Positions 8,146 through 18,509 of a DNA stretch of 64,000 nt are shown piece after piece. Made by a program: the position numbers and the translations under genes. The DNA is taken from assembly GCA_028284765.1 (NCBI GenBank), contig JANQRA010000002.1, positions 305,832 to 369,831 on the forward strand, read 5' to 3'. The DNA is from Acidimicrobiia bacterium. GTDB taxonomy: Bacteria > Actinomycetota > Acidimicrobiia > Spongiisociales > ZC4RG35. Position 1 is the first letter of the stretch. Every line of letters begins with the position of its first letter. A model generated the notes under the pieces. The model was given only the letters and a program-made list of their open reading frames with translations. It had not been told where the DNA came from and did no database searches.

Positions 8146-9764
8146 GCGCCTAGAGAGGTTCGGACCAGACGATCGTGCTCGCGGTCGATCGGTACTCGGA
8201 TGAGGGTCACCCCACCTTCTGTGAGCGCTCGGTTGATTGAGTCGACCAGGCCTTCGATCTCTCCGACCTCGACGTACGCCACTTCATGGAACCTTGCCAA
8301 GAGACCCAGATCGCGATCGTGAGGCGTGACGAATAGCCGCTCGTAGCTGGGTGCATGCTCTGCCTGGGGCAGGGAGTCGAAGAGCCCACCTCCGTTGTTG
8401 TCGAGCACAACCAAAACGAGATCCGGCCGATCCTGGCCCAGCAACCCGTTTGAGTCGTGAAGAAGCGCAAGGTCGCCGCTCAGCGCAACGGTTCGGTCGA
8501 TTTCCCCGGCGACTCCCATCGCTGTCGACACGAACCCATCGATACCTGAGGCACCGCGATTGGCGAAAACCGGAGCGGCTCCCACGTAGTGGGCATCAAG
8601 TTCTCTAATCGGGAGCGAGGATGCGGCCACAACGGCTCCTGCTTCGATCTCGCTCAGAGCTTTCGCCACGGATCCACCGGTGATTGCATTGCCTTCGAGC
8701 CCGAGGTTCAACCTGCTCCTCATCTCTTCGTCGACCGCGTGCCATTGCTCTCGCCATTCCTGAGGCGCTGTCGAAGCGTGCTCGAGGACGTCGATCACAT
8801 CACCTCGATATCTCAAAGTGGCTGACCGGTTCGGGTCTATCACACGCCCCCAGCTGTCAACCCTCACTTGAACCTCGATCGACGCGATATACCGCTCGAG
8901 ATTCTGACTTGGCCCCACAGCGCCGACCGCCACCACAACGTCGGGCCTCAGATCGAGAACCGGCTGTGAGAGGAGGTGTTGATAGGTGGTGATCACTCGG
9001 CTATCCCGCATTCCCGAAGCAACGGTGGCCACAACCGGCCAACCCAGCTCAGTCGCCCTCTGGAGAAGTTGCTCCCCGTCGTACTCCCCGTCGCCAGCGA
9101 CAACGATCCCCCGGGCTCCCTCCAAGGGAGGCGAAGCATCGGAAGCCACCGCAGATTCGATCGGGACTTGCTCCAGACGAGGAGTCGGATACGGATATGG
9201 AATTGCACGCGTGCGGCCGTCGTCTGCGACGGGCACAGTCGGTTCACGGAAGGCCACATTGATGTGAACCGGGCCAGGTTGGGGACGAAGACCGACCGAC
9301 AGCGCCTGATTGATGTCGGAACGCCACCGGGAATTCTGGTCACCAGAGTCCGGGGCCGGGACATCGAGGCTGGCACGGACTTTGCTGCCGTAAATCCCGG
9401 ACTGAGGGATCGTCTGGTTGGCCCCGACTCCGTGCATTTCCTCCGGGCGATCTGCGGTGAGGATCACGATTGGCACACAGGCCATATCTGCTTCGACGAC
9501 TGCTGGGAGGTAGTTGGCGACCGCCGTCCCCGATGTCGATATCACAGCCGCTCGCCGGCCCGCCTTGGTCGCACCCAGCGCCCGAAAAGCGGCAGACCTC
9601 TCGTCGATCGAGATGAAGGTTTCGACCTCTCGATGCGACTCGGCTGCCACCGCGAGGGCACCGGATCTCGATCCAGGGGAGATACCGACCAACGTCACGC
9701 CGTCCGCGACAAGCTGATCGACGACCACCGTTGCCAGCGCCGTGCTGGGATTGGGATGGCTCAA
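8142..9764 (-). CDS. menD: SEPHCHC synthase, ThDP-dependent (MenD)
   Basis: Joins isochorismate and 2-oxoglutarate using thiamine diphosphate and Mg2+, the first committed menaquinone step. Motifs are SPGSRSGALA, ISIDERSAAFRALG (the Glu that activates ThDP), STSGTAVANYLPAVVEA, LTADRPEE and the C-terminal ThDP/Mg segment SGDLALLHDSNGL with VVLDNNGGGLF. The frame is open to 9833, but I prefer TTG at 9764 because it gives a TTGA overlap with the menC stop and begins just before the conserved NPSTALA (540 residues). The start is the least certain part; no strong ribosome site is visible. It is the last gene of a minus-strand run with menC, the cytochrome and manC. Confidence 0.9.
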   Translation of the reverse strand: MSHPNPSTALATVVVDQLVADGVTLVGISPGSRSGALAVAAESHREVETFISIDERSAAFRALGATKAGRRAAVISTSGTAVANYLPAVVEADMACVPIVILTADRPEEMHGVGANQTIPQSGIYGSKVRASLDVPAPDSGDQNSRWRSDINQALSVGLRPQPGPVHINVAFREPTVPVADDGRTRAIPYPYPTPRLEQVPIESAVASDASPPLEGARGIVVAGDGEYDGEQLLQRATELGWPVVATVASGMRDSRVITTYQHLLSQPVLDLRPDVVVAVGAVGPSQNLERYIASIEVQVRVDSWGRVIDPNRSATLRYRGDVIDVLEHASTAPQEWREQWHAVDEEMRSRLNLGLEGNAITGGSVAKALSEIEAGAVVAASSLPIRELDAHYVGAAPVFANRGASGIDGFVSTAMGVAGEIDRTVALSGDLALLHDSNGLLGQDRPDLVLVVLDNNGGGLFDSLPQAEHAPSYERLFVTPHDRDLGLLARFHEVAYVEVGEIEGLVDSINRALTEGGVTLIRVPIDREHDRLVRTSLGA

Positions 9765-10723
9765 GTCAGCACTTCTGCTGCGGCCCGGACTCTTCTGAGC
9801 ATGTCGGCGCTCAAATCCCTTTCGGGCTTCCACCTCTCCAACAGTTCAGGAGTCGGTTCAGGTCTGCGGACTTCGATGTAGCCGTCGATGGCCACGAGTG
9901 GATCGAGGGTGGAATCACCTTCGAACAGCGCAACGGTGCCGAGACCATGTGCCCAGCCGGCTTCTCCTATGAGAGATGCTGCCAACAACCCTCCGTAGAT
10001 GCCCACCGAAGTCTCGAGCGCAGATGAGATGGTCACGGGTACCGGACAACGTGATGCCAGCTCGAGCACACGGGACACCCCTCCCATCGGCTGTACCTTC
10101 AAGACCAGCACGTCCGGTGCCCCCTCCTCAAGAACGGCAAGCGGATCGGGACTATTGCGAACCAGCTCGTCAGCCGCTATTGGGACACTCACCTCATCTT
10201 TGAGTCGCTTCATTTCCTCCGCAGTTGCCACCGGCTGCTCGACGTATTGAAGATCGAAACCCTCCAAGTTGCGAAGCCTCTTCACTGCAGTGTCGAGATC
10301 CCAGGAGGCGTTCACATCCAGCCGAATCTGTCCACCCTCTCCGATGGCAGCGGCCACCGCCTCGATGCGAGCGAGGTCGTCCTCCTCGGAATCCCCCGGA
10401 TCCCCCACCTTCACCTTCGCCGCTCTGGCCCCAGATTCCCTGGCTAGAGCTGTCGCCACTTCCGGCGCAACGGCAGGGATGCTCGCATTGACAGCCACCC
10501 GGTCGCGGCCGGGTTCCGGAAGGTCGGCGCACGCCAACTCCAAAGCCGCTGCAAGCCACCTGGTGGTCACTTCCGGCGGGTACTCGGGAAACGGTGAGAA
10601 CTCGCCCCATCCGCCCGGGCCTCGAATGAGAACAGCTTCGCGGGTATCGACGCGGCGAAAGCGATGCCTCATCGGGATGACAACGGGATGAAGCTCGAGA
10701 GCGTCGAGTCCGCCTTCGATCAT
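9761..10723 (-). CDS. menC: o-Succinylbenzoate synthase
   Basis: Enolase-superfamily dehydratase that turns SHCHC into o-succinylbenzoate in menaquinone synthesis. Over 320 residues one sees WGEFSPFPEYPPE near the N-terminus, the KVKVGD catalytic-Lys motif, the metal ligands in RLDVNASWDLD, YVEQPV and IAADELVR, and VLKVQPMGGVSRVLEL carrying the second Lys. The form lacking a long N-terminal capping domain is typical of actinobacteria. It overlaps the cytochrome gene upstream and menD downstream by 4 bp each, so all three are probably co-translated. Confidence 0.92.
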   Translation of the reverse strand: MIEGGLDALELHPVVIPMRHRFRRVDTREAVLIRGPGGWGEFSPFPEYPPEVTTRWLAAALELACADLPEPGRDRVAVNASIPAVAPEVATALARESGARAAKVKVGDPGDSEEDDLARIEAVAAAIGEGGQIRLDVNASWDLDTAVKRLRNLEGFDLQYVEQPVATAEEMKRLKDEVSVPIAADELVRNSPDPLAVLEEGAPDVLVLKVQPMGGVSRVLELASRCPVPVTISSALETSVGIYGGLLAASLIGEAGWAHGLGTVALFEGDSTLDPLVAIDGYIEVRRPEPTPELLERWKPERDLSADMLRRVRAAAEVLT

Positions 10724-11025
10724 TGACCCTGCACCTCGCGGATGTAATCGATCAGCCGGTCCAATTGCGCTTCATTCAAAGACGACTCAAACGACGGCAT
10801 CCTCCCCCGACCGTTCATGATCGCGAATTCGAGGAACTCGTCGCTTTCGGAGGCGCTCAACGAGCCGGGGCCAAGTGGCGGGCCCACTCCTCCACTCAGA
10901 TCTGAGGCGTGGCAGTTGGCACACAGTTGCTGATAAATCTCTTCTCCGGTGGCGTCTTCGGCAGGGCGACTCACCGAACACGATGCGAGCACCAGCATTC
11001 CCAAGACAAAAAGGAGCGGACGCAT
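10720..11025 (-). CDS. Small c-type cytochrome lipoprotein
   Basis: An exported single-haem cytochrome c of about 101 residues. A signal peptide ends in lipobox LASC, so the protein is predicted to be tethered outside the membrane. The haem site is CANCH and the distal Met is probably in GRMPSFESSLNEAQLDRLIDYI, a standard class I ending. The start is ATG 11025, overlapping the manC stop (TGATG); a TTG one codon earlier is possible. Its place between manC and menC suggests it is expressed with the quinone genes and may take electrons from a quinol-linked complex. The partner oxidase is not in the window. Confidence 0.8.
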   Translation of the reverse strand: MRPLLFVLGMLVLASCSVSRPAEDATGEEIYQQLCANCHASDLSGGVGPPLGPGSLSASESDEFLEFAIMNGRGRMPSFESSLNEAQLDRLIDYIREVQGQ

Positions 11026-12044
11026 CAATCCGATCCGGCCAGCTTCTTGACCGTTTGTGACTGCTCCAGGTCGACGACGAGAACCGCCTCCTCAGTTTCC
11101 ACAATGGCTTGTCCGTTGACGCCGGACACCGCCAGCTTCCGATCTGCGGAGATGAGGAGGGAGTCGACCACATCGAGAGCCTCCACCCTTCCGACGATGT
11201 GATTGCCCGCCGCATCCCGGGGCAGAACTTCGAGTAGGGCCCGATACGAGCCGACATCGCTCCAGCCGGCGTCGAGGGGAACGACCGCACCCGAACCTGT
11301 CTTTTCCATGATGGCATGGTCAATGGAGATGGACTCCACCTCGGAGAACGTGTCCGCAAGAACGACTACATCTCCTTCGGAGGGGGCGGGGAGTGCCCCG
11401 GCAACTCGGTCCAGAACTCGAGCAGCATGCAGTTCGAATTGCTCCCGCAGCACAGCCGCCTTTGCGATGAACATCCCGGCGTTCCAAAGGCTGCCCGACG
11501 CCAGCAACTGCTCGGCCTTCGAGAGATCTGGCTTCTCAATAAACGAGGCGATCCCAAACCCTCCGTCGAGACTCTCCCCTGTCTCGATGTAGCCGTAGCC
11601 GGTCTCCGGTCGTGTTGGTACCACGCCCAACGCCACAATCCTTCCCTCTTCGGCCAGGCCAAGAGCATTTTCGACGCTGGCCCTGAAGGTCCCCACGTCG
11701 GTTATGTAGGAGTCGGCGGGCATGATGAACAACACCTCATCCGGCTTCGCAAGCAAGGCTGCGGCCGCCGCGGCGGGAGCGGTGTTCCGACCCGTTGGCT
11801 CGAGGATCAGCCGCGCCGCAACCCGGGCATCTCCAACAAATCGGTCGACGATCGCCTTATGTCTCGCACCGGTCACGATCCACGGAGTGAGATCGGTGAC
11901 CGCGGCGGCGCGCGTGAGCGTCATCTCAAAGAGGCTGGTCCCTTCAAACAGACGCACGAACTGCTTGGGCCGATCAGGGGTGGAAAGAGGCCAGAGCCTC
12001 GCTCCCTCACCGCCGGACAGAACAATTGGTCTCAGGATGGACAC
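11025..12044 (-). CDS. manC: Mannose-1-phosphate guanylyltransferase
   Basis: Makes GDP-mannose from mannose-1-phosphate and GTP. The N-terminus carries the nucleotidyltransferase signature (SGGEGARLWPLS and PKQF), followed by EPTGRNTAPA, FIMPADSYI, GYGYIE, FIEKPD, LWNAGMF, SIDHAIMEK and DAGWSDVGSY. At 339 residues it is the single-domain form, without a mannose-6-phosphate isomerase extension. GDP-mannose feeds glycans and is also the donor for the mannosylglycerate synthase encoded at 29800-30912. It is the second gene of the minus-strand run that ends in menD. Confidence 0.92.
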   Translation of the reverse strand: MSILRPIVLSGGEGARLWPLSTPDRPKQFVRLFEGTSLFEMTLTRAAAVTDLTPWIVTGARHKAIVDRFVGDARVAARLILEPTGRNTAPAAAAAALLAKPDEVLFIMPADSYITDVGTFRASVENALGLAEEGRIVALGVVPTRPETGYGYIETGESLDGGFGIASFIEKPDLSKAEQLLASGSLWNAGMFIAKAAVLREQFELHAARVLDRVAGALPAPSEGDVVVLADTFSEVESISIDHAIMEKTGSGAVVPLDAGWSDVGSYRALLEVLPRDAAGNHIVGRVEALDVVDSLLISADRKLAVSGVNGQAIVETEEAVLVVDLEQSQTVKKLAGSD

Positions 12045-12087
12045 GCGTCGAGGCTACCGCTATCGAAGGGAATTGCCGGCGCTAGCT

Positions 12088-13335
12088 CTAGGCCGATATT
12101 GAAACGTAGCCGCAGTCCTCGCAGACGTATCGCGTGATCCCCAGTCCGCCAGGCGCTTCGAGGAAGTTGTGCTCGTGGGTCTTGCCACCGTTCCTGGCGA
12201 ACGCTGACTTGACGGCACCCATCAGCCCAGCTTTGTCTTTCTCCACCTGTGCCATCGCAGGCTCAGGAATTGCCGAGGACTCGACGGACGGCTCTTCCGC
12301 AGGCGCCTCCGACTCGATGTCATTGAGGTCGACGACCGATTCCAGTTCCTCTTCATGGACCTGATCACCCGATGCCGCCTCGACCTCAGCTGGTTCGGGC
12401 TCTTCGACGAGACCCACGGGCTCTTCAACAGGTCCTTCGAGGACAGGTTCTTCGACTGCTGTCTCTTCGCTGCCGGCTCCCTCAACAGGGAGCTCCTCAG
12501 AAACGGACTCCGATTCGCTGGCGGCCGCTCCTTCTCTTGCCTTGAGCTCAGCAGCCTTGGCCGCAACCAACTCAGCCAGTCTTCGGGCATCCTCCCGCTC
12601 GGCCTCGAGACGCTCCATCTCCAATCGATAGGCTTCGAGCCGGACAGCTTCACGCTCCTCAGCCGCCTTGGCTTCGGCCTCCAGTCGAGCCTTTTGCTCC
12701 TCGAGACGTCTTCGTTCCTCGGCCAGCTCGTCGGATTCGGATGACAGGGCAGCAGTCTCCGCCGGCTCCGGCTCCAACGCGGGCTCAGGCTCCAATGCGA
12801 GCTCAGGCTCTGGCGCAACCTCTTGGCCTCCGACGACCGGGATACCTTCCCCTCCGGAACGATTGTCCCAGTCTCCGGATGCGTCCTTCTCGGGCTCAGG
12901 GCGGCTCGGCGATGCGGTGGCCGCAGATTCGCCGGCAATCCGTCGCTGCTCCGCCTGCGCGGCGAGATTGGCTTCCATCGCTGCGCGGAGGTCTTCGACC
13001 CGGCTGGGGATGGTGTCCTTTCGCGACAGGCGAATCGCCATAGATCTTGTCGGCAGACGCTTCGCCTTGATCTGTGCCCATGTCTCGGCCATGTGCTCCA
13101 CACCCCGATATGCGAAGTCGATCGGATCGGCCGCCACATATGTGACTTCCTCGCCATCGAGGTTGAGGAGAAAGGCACTGGCGACAAGGCGGCTGGCTTC
13201 GACGTCGTACAGAGACCAACGACCGATCGTCTCGCCCTCGACGAATAGCTCGAACTGGGCGCCTTCAATCTCCGCCAGAACCGGCACCCCTGGATGATCG
13301 AGGTCGGGAAACTTGATTTCGCCTTTGAATTTCAT
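12088..13335 (-). CDS. Unknown protein: N-terminal domain, long Glu/Ala-rich coiled coil, C-terminal zinc ribbon
   Basis: I do not recognise this 415-residue protein as a named family. Residues 1 to about 125 look folded (MKFKGEIKFPDL, then FVEGETIGRWSLYDVEASRL, FAYRGVEHMAETW). From about 130 to 370 it is acidic and repetitive (PEPEL runs, then a heptad-like segment rich in EEQKARLEAEAKAAEE), predicting a coiled coil with disordered flanks. The last 30 residues hold CEDCGY with an upstream His pair (KTHEHNF), a probable small zinc-binding unit. There is no signal peptide or membrane helix. It sits 43 bp before manC and 79 bp after gcvP. A scaffold or adaptor role is plausible but unproven. 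Confidence 0.6.
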   Translation of the reverse strand: MKFKGEIKFPDLDHPGVPVLAEIEGAQFELFVEGETIGRWSLYDVEASRLVASAFLLNLDGEEVTYVAADPIDFAYRGVEHMAETWAQIKAKRLPTRSMAIRLSRKDTIPSRVEDLRAAMEANLAAQAEQRRIAGESAATASPSRPEPEKDASGDWDNRSGGEGIPVVGGQEVAPEPELALEPEPALEPEPAETAALSSESDELAEERRRLEEQKARLEAEAKAAEEREAVRLEAYRLEMERLEAEREDARRLAELVAAKAAELKAREGAAASESESVSEELPVEGAGSEETAVEEPVLEGPVEEPVGLVEEPEPAEVEAASGDQVHEEELESVVDLNDIESEAPAEEPSVESSAIPEPAMAQVEKDKAGLMGAVKSAFARNGGKTHEHNFLEAPGGLGITRYVCEDCGYVSISA

Positions 13336-13414
13336 CGAGATTCTTCGGATTTCCTGGGCATTCGGAAAGATGTCACCGATAAGGATCCCACCACTTGTGA
13401 GATCGTCAAGCCCG

Positions 13415-16234
13415 TCAGGCGTACGCGTCTATCGGAGGACAGGAGCAAACCAGGTTTCTATCGCCGCCGACGCCGTCCAGCCGACCGACCGGTGGCCAGT
13501 ATTTGTCCACTCGTAGGCTGTCGACCGGATAAGCCGCAACTTCACGCGGATACGCTCTATCCCAGTCGTCGGCCGTAACGGCAGCCGCCGTATGCGGTGC
13601 GTTGACCAGGGGATTGTCATCCCGGGGCCACTCTCCCGCACCCACCCTGTCCGCCTCACCTTTGATCGAGATCATCGCATCGCAGAATCGATCCAACTCC
13701 TCGAGGCTCTCTGACTCGGTCGGTTCGATCATCAGGGTGTTTGCCACAGGGAAGGCAAGCGTCGGAGCATGGAATCCGTAATCAGCAAGCCGTTTGGCGA
13801 CGTCCTCAGCAGTGATCCCAGTTTCCTTGGTGAGCGGCCTCAGGTCGATGATGCACTCGTGAGCCACACGTCCACCGGAGCCCGTATACAGGACCGGGAA
13901 GTGCGGATCGAGTCGCTTGGCGATGTAGTTGGCACTGAGGATGGCCACCCGAGTCGCTTCTTTCAGACCGGGAGCCCCCATCAGTCGGACATAGGCATAT
14001 GGGATGGGAAGAATCCCGGCCGAGCCAAATGGGGCACCTGAAATGGCGCCCACGCCCGTCTCCGGGCCGGCTTCGTCGAGGAGCGGGTGGTTGGGAAGAT
14101 AGGGAGCGAGATGGCTCTTGGCCCCAACGGGCCCCACGCCCGGGCCGCCGCCACCATGGGGGATGGTGAAGGTCTTGTGCAGGTTCAGATGGCCGACATC
14201 GGCCCCGAAGTGCCCCGGTTTCGCCAGCCCCACCAGAGCATTGAGATTGGCGCCGTCGATGTAGACCTGGCCACCGTGCTCATGGATGATTCCGGTGACG
14301 TCCCTTATCGACTCCTCAAACACCCCGTGAGTTGATGGATACGTGACCATCAAGGCGGCCAGCCTCTCGCTGTGCTTCGCAGCCTTGGCATCGAGGTCTT
14401 CCACATCCACATTCCCCGCATCGTCTGTGGCCACAACCACCACCTTCATCCCGGCCATCACCGCCGAAGCGGCGTTCGTGCCGTGTGCCGAGGCCGGAAT
14501 CAGGCAGATGTCGCGCTCCTCTCCGTTGGCTCTGTGATATGCGGCAATTGCCAACAAGCCAGCCAACTCACCCTGGGATCCAGCGTTCGGCTGCAAAGAA
14601 ACTGCGTCGTATCCCGTGATGGAAGCCAGGTATTCCTCCAGCTCTCCAATCATCTCGATGTAGCCAGCCGCCTGTTCGATGGGCACATACGGGTGGATCC
14701 CCGAGAATCCCTTCCAAGTGATTGGGATCATCTCCGTCGTCGCGTTCAACTTCATCGTGCACGAACCGAGTGGAATCATCGTTCGATCCAGGGCGAGGTC
14801 ACGGTCTGCAAGCCTTCGCAGATAACGCAGCATCTCGTGCTCTGACTGGTGCAGGTGGAAAACGGGGTGAGTGAGGAAGGCTGTGTTGCGGCGTGCCCAG
14901 TCCGGAACCGAAGCTTCCTCTGAGTCAGTCCGTTCGATCGCGAAAGAGGTCAGCACCGCGTCGAGGACTGTGTCATCCGATGTCTCGTCGAACGCGACTC
15001 GCACGTGATCGTCATCAACCACACCCAAGTTGACACCGTTGGCGAGGGCTGTTGCCAGAACCTCTGAGGCGCGACCCGGCACGGCGACGGTCAAAGTATC
15101 GAAGAAGTGGGGATTGACTATGTGGAGTCCAGCAGCCTCGACTGAGGCAGCCAGAACAGACGCCAGTCGATGCGTCTCAGAAGCAATGGCCTTGAGACCT
15201 TCAGGACCATGCCATACCGCGTAGAAACCCGAGATCACGGCAAGAAGAACTTGGGCAGTACACACGTTCGAAGTTGCCTTCTCCCGCCTGATGTGCTGCT
15301 CACGGGTCTGTAGGGCGAGGCGATAAGCCATGTCTCCGGCACTGTCTTTCGACACGCCGACCAGACGACCGGGCATCGAGCGAACGTGTGAGTCTCTCGT
15401 GGCGATGAAGCCGGCATGAGGGCCGCCATAACCCAGCGGAACTCCAAATCGCTGCGCCGATCCCACCGCGATGTCAGCTCCCCACTCACCCGGAGCTTCC
15501 AGCAGAGTCAATGCGAGCAGATCGGTAGCAACCACCACGATCGCTCCAGCCTCCCGAAACCGTTTTGCAGTCGCACGGTGATCGGCTATCAGCCCGGACG
15601 AACCGGGGTAAGACAACAACACGCCACATGCGTCGGACGGGTCCGAGTCCTCGTCCAAGTCGCGCAGTTCGACGCCGATCGCTTGGGCTCTAGTCGAGAC
15701 CACGGCCTTGGTCGGCGGATGGGTGTCTTTGTCGACATAGAAGACACTGCGCTCACCTCGGACCAACCTCGCCGCCATTGCCATGGCCTCCGCCGCAGCA
15801 GTCGGCTCATCTAGTAGTGAGGCGTTCGCCACATCGAGACCGGTCAGGTCGGAGACCATGGTTTGGAAATTGAGAAGCGCCTCAAGACGCCCCTGTGAGA
15901 TCTCAGGTTGATACGAGGTGTAGGCGGTGTACCACGCCGGATTCTCCAAGACGTTGCGGAGGATTACCGGCGGCGTGATGGTGTCGTGATAGCCAAGCCC
16001 GATGAGGGAGGTCAGTCGGCTGTTGGCGGCGGCAAGCTCGGTCAGCCGATCGACGGCCGCGGACTCAGACAGCGCCTCAGGCAATTCCAGGTCCGTTTCG
16101 AGAATCGAGGCTGGCACAGTCTGTTGAACGAGATCATCCAGTGACTCGGCACCGATCGTGGCAAGCATCTTCTCGATGTCAGAGGGACGGGGGCCGATAT
16201 GACGGCGGGCAAAGGTCTCAGCAGGATTGGGCAT
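13415..16234 (-). CDS. gcvP: Glycine dehydrogenase (decarboxylating), P protein
   Basis: PLP enzyme of the glycine cleavage system: it decarboxylates glycine and passes the aminomethyl group to lipoyl-GcvH. The 939 residues are the fused single-chain form. N-terminal marks are [17 protein letters not shown] and [46 protein letters not shown] (quoted in two parts of the same block). The PLP Lys is in [18 protein letters not shown]. The C-terminal [18 protein letters not shown] is canonical. No gcvT or gcvH is nearby and there is no room upstream for a glycine riboswitch (46 bp to the antiporter gene), so the other subunits must lie elsewhere. Confidence 0.95.
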   Translation of the reverse strand: MPNPAETFARRHIGPRPSDIEKMLATIGAESLDDLVQQTVPASILETDLELPEALSESAAVDRLTELAAANSRLTSLIGLGYHDTITPPVILRNVLENPAWYTAYTSYQPEISQGRLEALLNFQTMVSDLTGLDVANASLLDEPTAAAEAMAMAARLVRGERSVFYVDKDTHPPTKAVVSTRAQAIGVELRDLDEDSDPSDACGVLLSYPGSSGLIADHRATAKRFREAGAIVVVATDLLALTLLEAPGEWGADIAVGSAQRFGVPLGYGGPHAGFIATRDSHVRSMPGRLVGVSKDSAGDMAYRLALQTREQHIRREKATSNVCTAQVLLAVISGFYAVWHGPEGLKAIASETHRLASVLAASVEAAGLHIVNPHFFDTLTVAVPGRASEVLATALANGVNLGVVDDDHVRVAFDETSDDTVLDAVLTSFAIERTDSEEASVPDWARRNTAFLTHPVFHLHQSEHEMLRYLRRLADRDLALDRTMIPLGSCTMKLNATTEMIPITWKGFSGIHPYVPIEQAAGYIEMIGELEEYLASITGYDAVSLQPNAGSQGELAGLLAIAAYHRANGEERDICLIPASAHGTNAASAVMAGMKVVVVATDDAGNVDVEDLDAKAAKHSERLAALMVTYPSTHGVFEESIRDVTGIIHEHGGQVYIDGANLNALVGLAKPGHFGADVGHLNLHKTFTIPHGGGGPGVGPVGAKSHLAPYLPNHPLLDEAGPETGVGAISGAPFGSAGILPIPYAYVRLMGAPGLKEATRVAILSANYIAKRLDPHFPVLYTGSGGRVAHECIIDLRPLTKETGITAEDVAKRLADYGFHAPTLAFPVANTLMIEPTESESLEELDRFCDAMISIKGEADRVGAGEWPRDDNPLVNAPHTAAAVTADDWDRAYPREVAAYPVDSLRVDKYWPPVGRLDGVGGDRNLVCSCPPIDAYA

Positions 16235-16280
16235 TTCTTGAGCCGATGATAAGCCCCTCCGACCAGTCAGAAACCGACCG

Positions 16281-18506
16281 TCAGTGCACCGGCGTGCCAG
16301 GCAACTTAGATGCGGGGAGGCTCACCACGGCAACCGGCAGGTCCGATTTGGAAAGCATGTATGAAACCCGGTGGCCGTAGAACGGCCGGTTGGTGAGGGA
16401 ACGGGTTTCGGCACCGATCACCAGCAGGTCGAACGCACCTGAGTTGCCGAAGCCGACGATCTCCTCCTCTGCGTTTGGTGCGACGCGAACACCGGTCTCG
16501 ACTGACACCCCAAGCCGATCCCCAAACCGAGCGGCCTCAGCGACCAACTCCTGACCTGTCTCGACAGCTTCGTCGACCGCAGGATCCTCACGAATCACAC
16601 CCTGGCCCTCTGGACGGTTGACGACATGGAGTGCGAATGTGCGGGCATCGTTCGCCTTCGCCATGGAGTAGGCGAATTCTTCAGCCGCACGGGTAGATCG
16701 GGATGCCGTGACCGGTACGAGAATCCGGCTGGGTAGATCGTCGAACCCTGCGAAACCGTCTGGCATCCGGACCACTATCGAAGGAACCTCAACTGCACCA
16801 ACCACCCGATCAATGACCGAACTGAACGTTCCCTCCCCGGTTTCGGTGGCGCCAAGTACGACTAGGTCGTAGCCCAATCCTGATTCGCGCACGATTGCCT
16901 CTGCCGGATCACGCGCAATGGCCCTCGCGGTTCGAGGCTCGGACAACTTCTCCAGCACGTCAGATGGATCTCCGGGCTCGCCTTCGACACGGCGTAGCAC
17001 GCTCCGGAGCGGCCCCGATTTGGCAAGGTCCACAACCAGAACAGTCACCTCCGATTCCGGAAACACTGCTTCGACGAGCTGCGCTGCATAGGCGCTGTTC
17101 GCCCCACCTCTTGTTGGGATGAGGATTCTGCGTGCATTCAGAATCTGGGAGGTCTCTCTCACTTCCTCCCGCTCGAGCCGCTCCGCCTCTTCGGTCGGAA
17201 TCTCCCAACCGCGAACAACGAGCTTCAGAAGCTGCGGAGCGACAATCGAGGTCACTACGGCGGCCATCACCATCACCGTGTATCCGGTTTCAGAGACCAC
17301 CCCGAGGTTGAGACCGATGATCGCCACGACCACCCCCATCGCACCCAAGGCCGATAGGCCAGAACCAAGAGCCAGGGCCTCACGGCCGCGCACGCCGGCG
17401 AAGAAGCCACCGACCACCGTCCCGACGATCTTGGCGGCGATTGCGGAGACAATGAGAATCGCTGTCCAGAGGATCACCGTTGACGTGTCCAAGAGACCGA
17501 CATCAACACGGAGGCCCGAGAAGGCGAAGAAGATTGGAGCGAGTAGAGCAGTCGTGACCGTCTCGAGAATCGAACGCACCCGAGGCAACTGATGGCGAAG
17601 GCCCGCAACCAGGATTCCGACGATGTACGCACCCAGGATCGCCTCGATGTTCAGGGCCTGCGTGATCGCTCCCCCAACCAAAGCCGCCACGATCGTGATC
17701 GAGACAGCAGCTGTGACCGATGACCCGCGAGCCATGACGTATCGGAACAGCCTGTCCATAACCCACCGGAACAGCGTGAAGGCCGCAAGCAGGAAGAGGA
17801 GAAGCCCACCAAACGAGATTCCAAGCCGTTCTGGTTGGAAGCCGTCCAGGGCGATTCCTGAAAGCGCAGCCAGGATCAGCCAACCAACGGCATCCATCGT
17901 CATCCCGGCTGCCAAGGTCACCTGGCCGAAATTGCGACGCAGGTAGCCCATGTCCTGGAGGATCTTGGCCACTACTGGTAGAGCGGACACCGAAAGCGAC
18001 AACGCAAGGAATCCGGCAAAGACAGCCCGATCAACACCTGCCCCATCAGGGCCAGCGCCGACGAATGACTCAGGGACAAAGAACGCGAGCGTTGCGGCGG
18101 CTGCGAGCGGTATGAGGAGCGCTCCGGCAGACACCGAAAGCGCCGCATTGCGAAAGCGATTGATGATCGTGAGGTCTGTTTCGAATCCGATCACCACCAA
18201 GAGGAAGATCACGCCGAGCCAGGCGATCCCGAACACAACCGAGGTGACGGTCGGCTCGCCAAACACCCAATCGAACGTCTCCGGAGCGAAACGTCCGAAC
18301 AACGTTGGGCCCAGGACCACTCCGGCAAGAAGCTCGCCAACCACGGCCGGCTGACCCACGGATCTGAGCAGCCAACCAAAGATCCTCGCCACTCCAACCA
18401 GAAGGGCCAGTTGGACGAGGAAGACGAGCACTTCATGCTCGCTTAGTGGTGCGGCGACGGATCCGCCTTCGGTAGCGAATAGAGCCACGTGGAGGACGCT
18501 AGCCAA
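16281..18506 (-). CDS. Cation:proton antiporter (CPA2 type) with two C-terminal universal stress protein domains
   Basis: A 741-residue fusion. Residues about 25-420 form a Kef/NapA-like antiporter with roughly 12 helices; [22 protein letters not shown] and [13 protein letters not shown] are family signatures. Residues about 460-600 and 600-735 are two Usp-like domains ([59 protein letters not shown]). Usp domains bind ATP or sense stress, so exchange of Na+ or K+ for H+ may be regulated by nucleotide. The start is TTG 18506, 3 bp after the ychF stop; a GTG inside the first ten codons is an alternative. Confidence 0.85.
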   Translation of the reverse strand: MASVLHVALFATEGGSVAAPLSEHEVLVFLVQLALLVGVARIFGWLLRSVGQPAVVGELLAGVVLGPTLFGRFAPETFDWVFGEPTVTSVVFGIAWLGVIFLLVVIGFETDLTIINRFRNAALSVSAGALLIPLAAAATLAFFVPESFVGAGPDGAGVDRAVFAGFLALSLSVSALPVVAKILQDMGYLRRNFGQVTLAAGMTMDAVGWLILAALSGIALDGFQPERLGISFGGLLLFLLAAFTLFRWVMDRLFRYVMARGSSVTAAVSITIVAALVGGAITQALNIEAILGAYIVGILVAGLRHQLPRVRSILETVTTALLAPIFFAFSGLRVDVGLLDTSTVILWTAILIVSAIAAKIVGTVVGGFFAGVRGREALALGSGLSALGAMGVVVAIIGLNLGVVSETGYTVMVMAAVVTSIVAPQLLKLVVRGWEIPTEEAERLEREEVRETSQILNARRILIPTRGGANSAYAAQLVEAVFPESEVTVLVVDLAKSGPLRSVLRRVEGEPGDPSDVLEKLSEPRTARAIARDPAEAIVRESGLGYDLVVLGATETGEGTFSSVIDRVVGAVEVPSIVVRMPDGFAGFDDLPSRILVPVTASRSTRAAEEFAYSMAKANDARTFALHVVNRPEGQGVIREDPAVDEAVETGQELVAEAARFGDRLGVSVETGVRVAPNAEEEIVGFGNSGAFDLLVIGAETRSLTNRPFYGHRVSYMLSKSDLPVAVVSLPASKLPGTPVH

Positions 18507-18509
18507 CGC

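Noticed and set aside
9765-9833. Longer N-terminus for MenD from 9833
   Set aside because: It would overlap menC by 73 bp and adds a basic, non-conserved 23-residue stretch; TTG 9764 gives the common 4-bp junction.
16235-16280. Glycine riboswitch before gcvP
   Set aside because: Only 46 bp separate gcvP from the antiporter gene, too short for the aptamer, and no matching motifs are visible.
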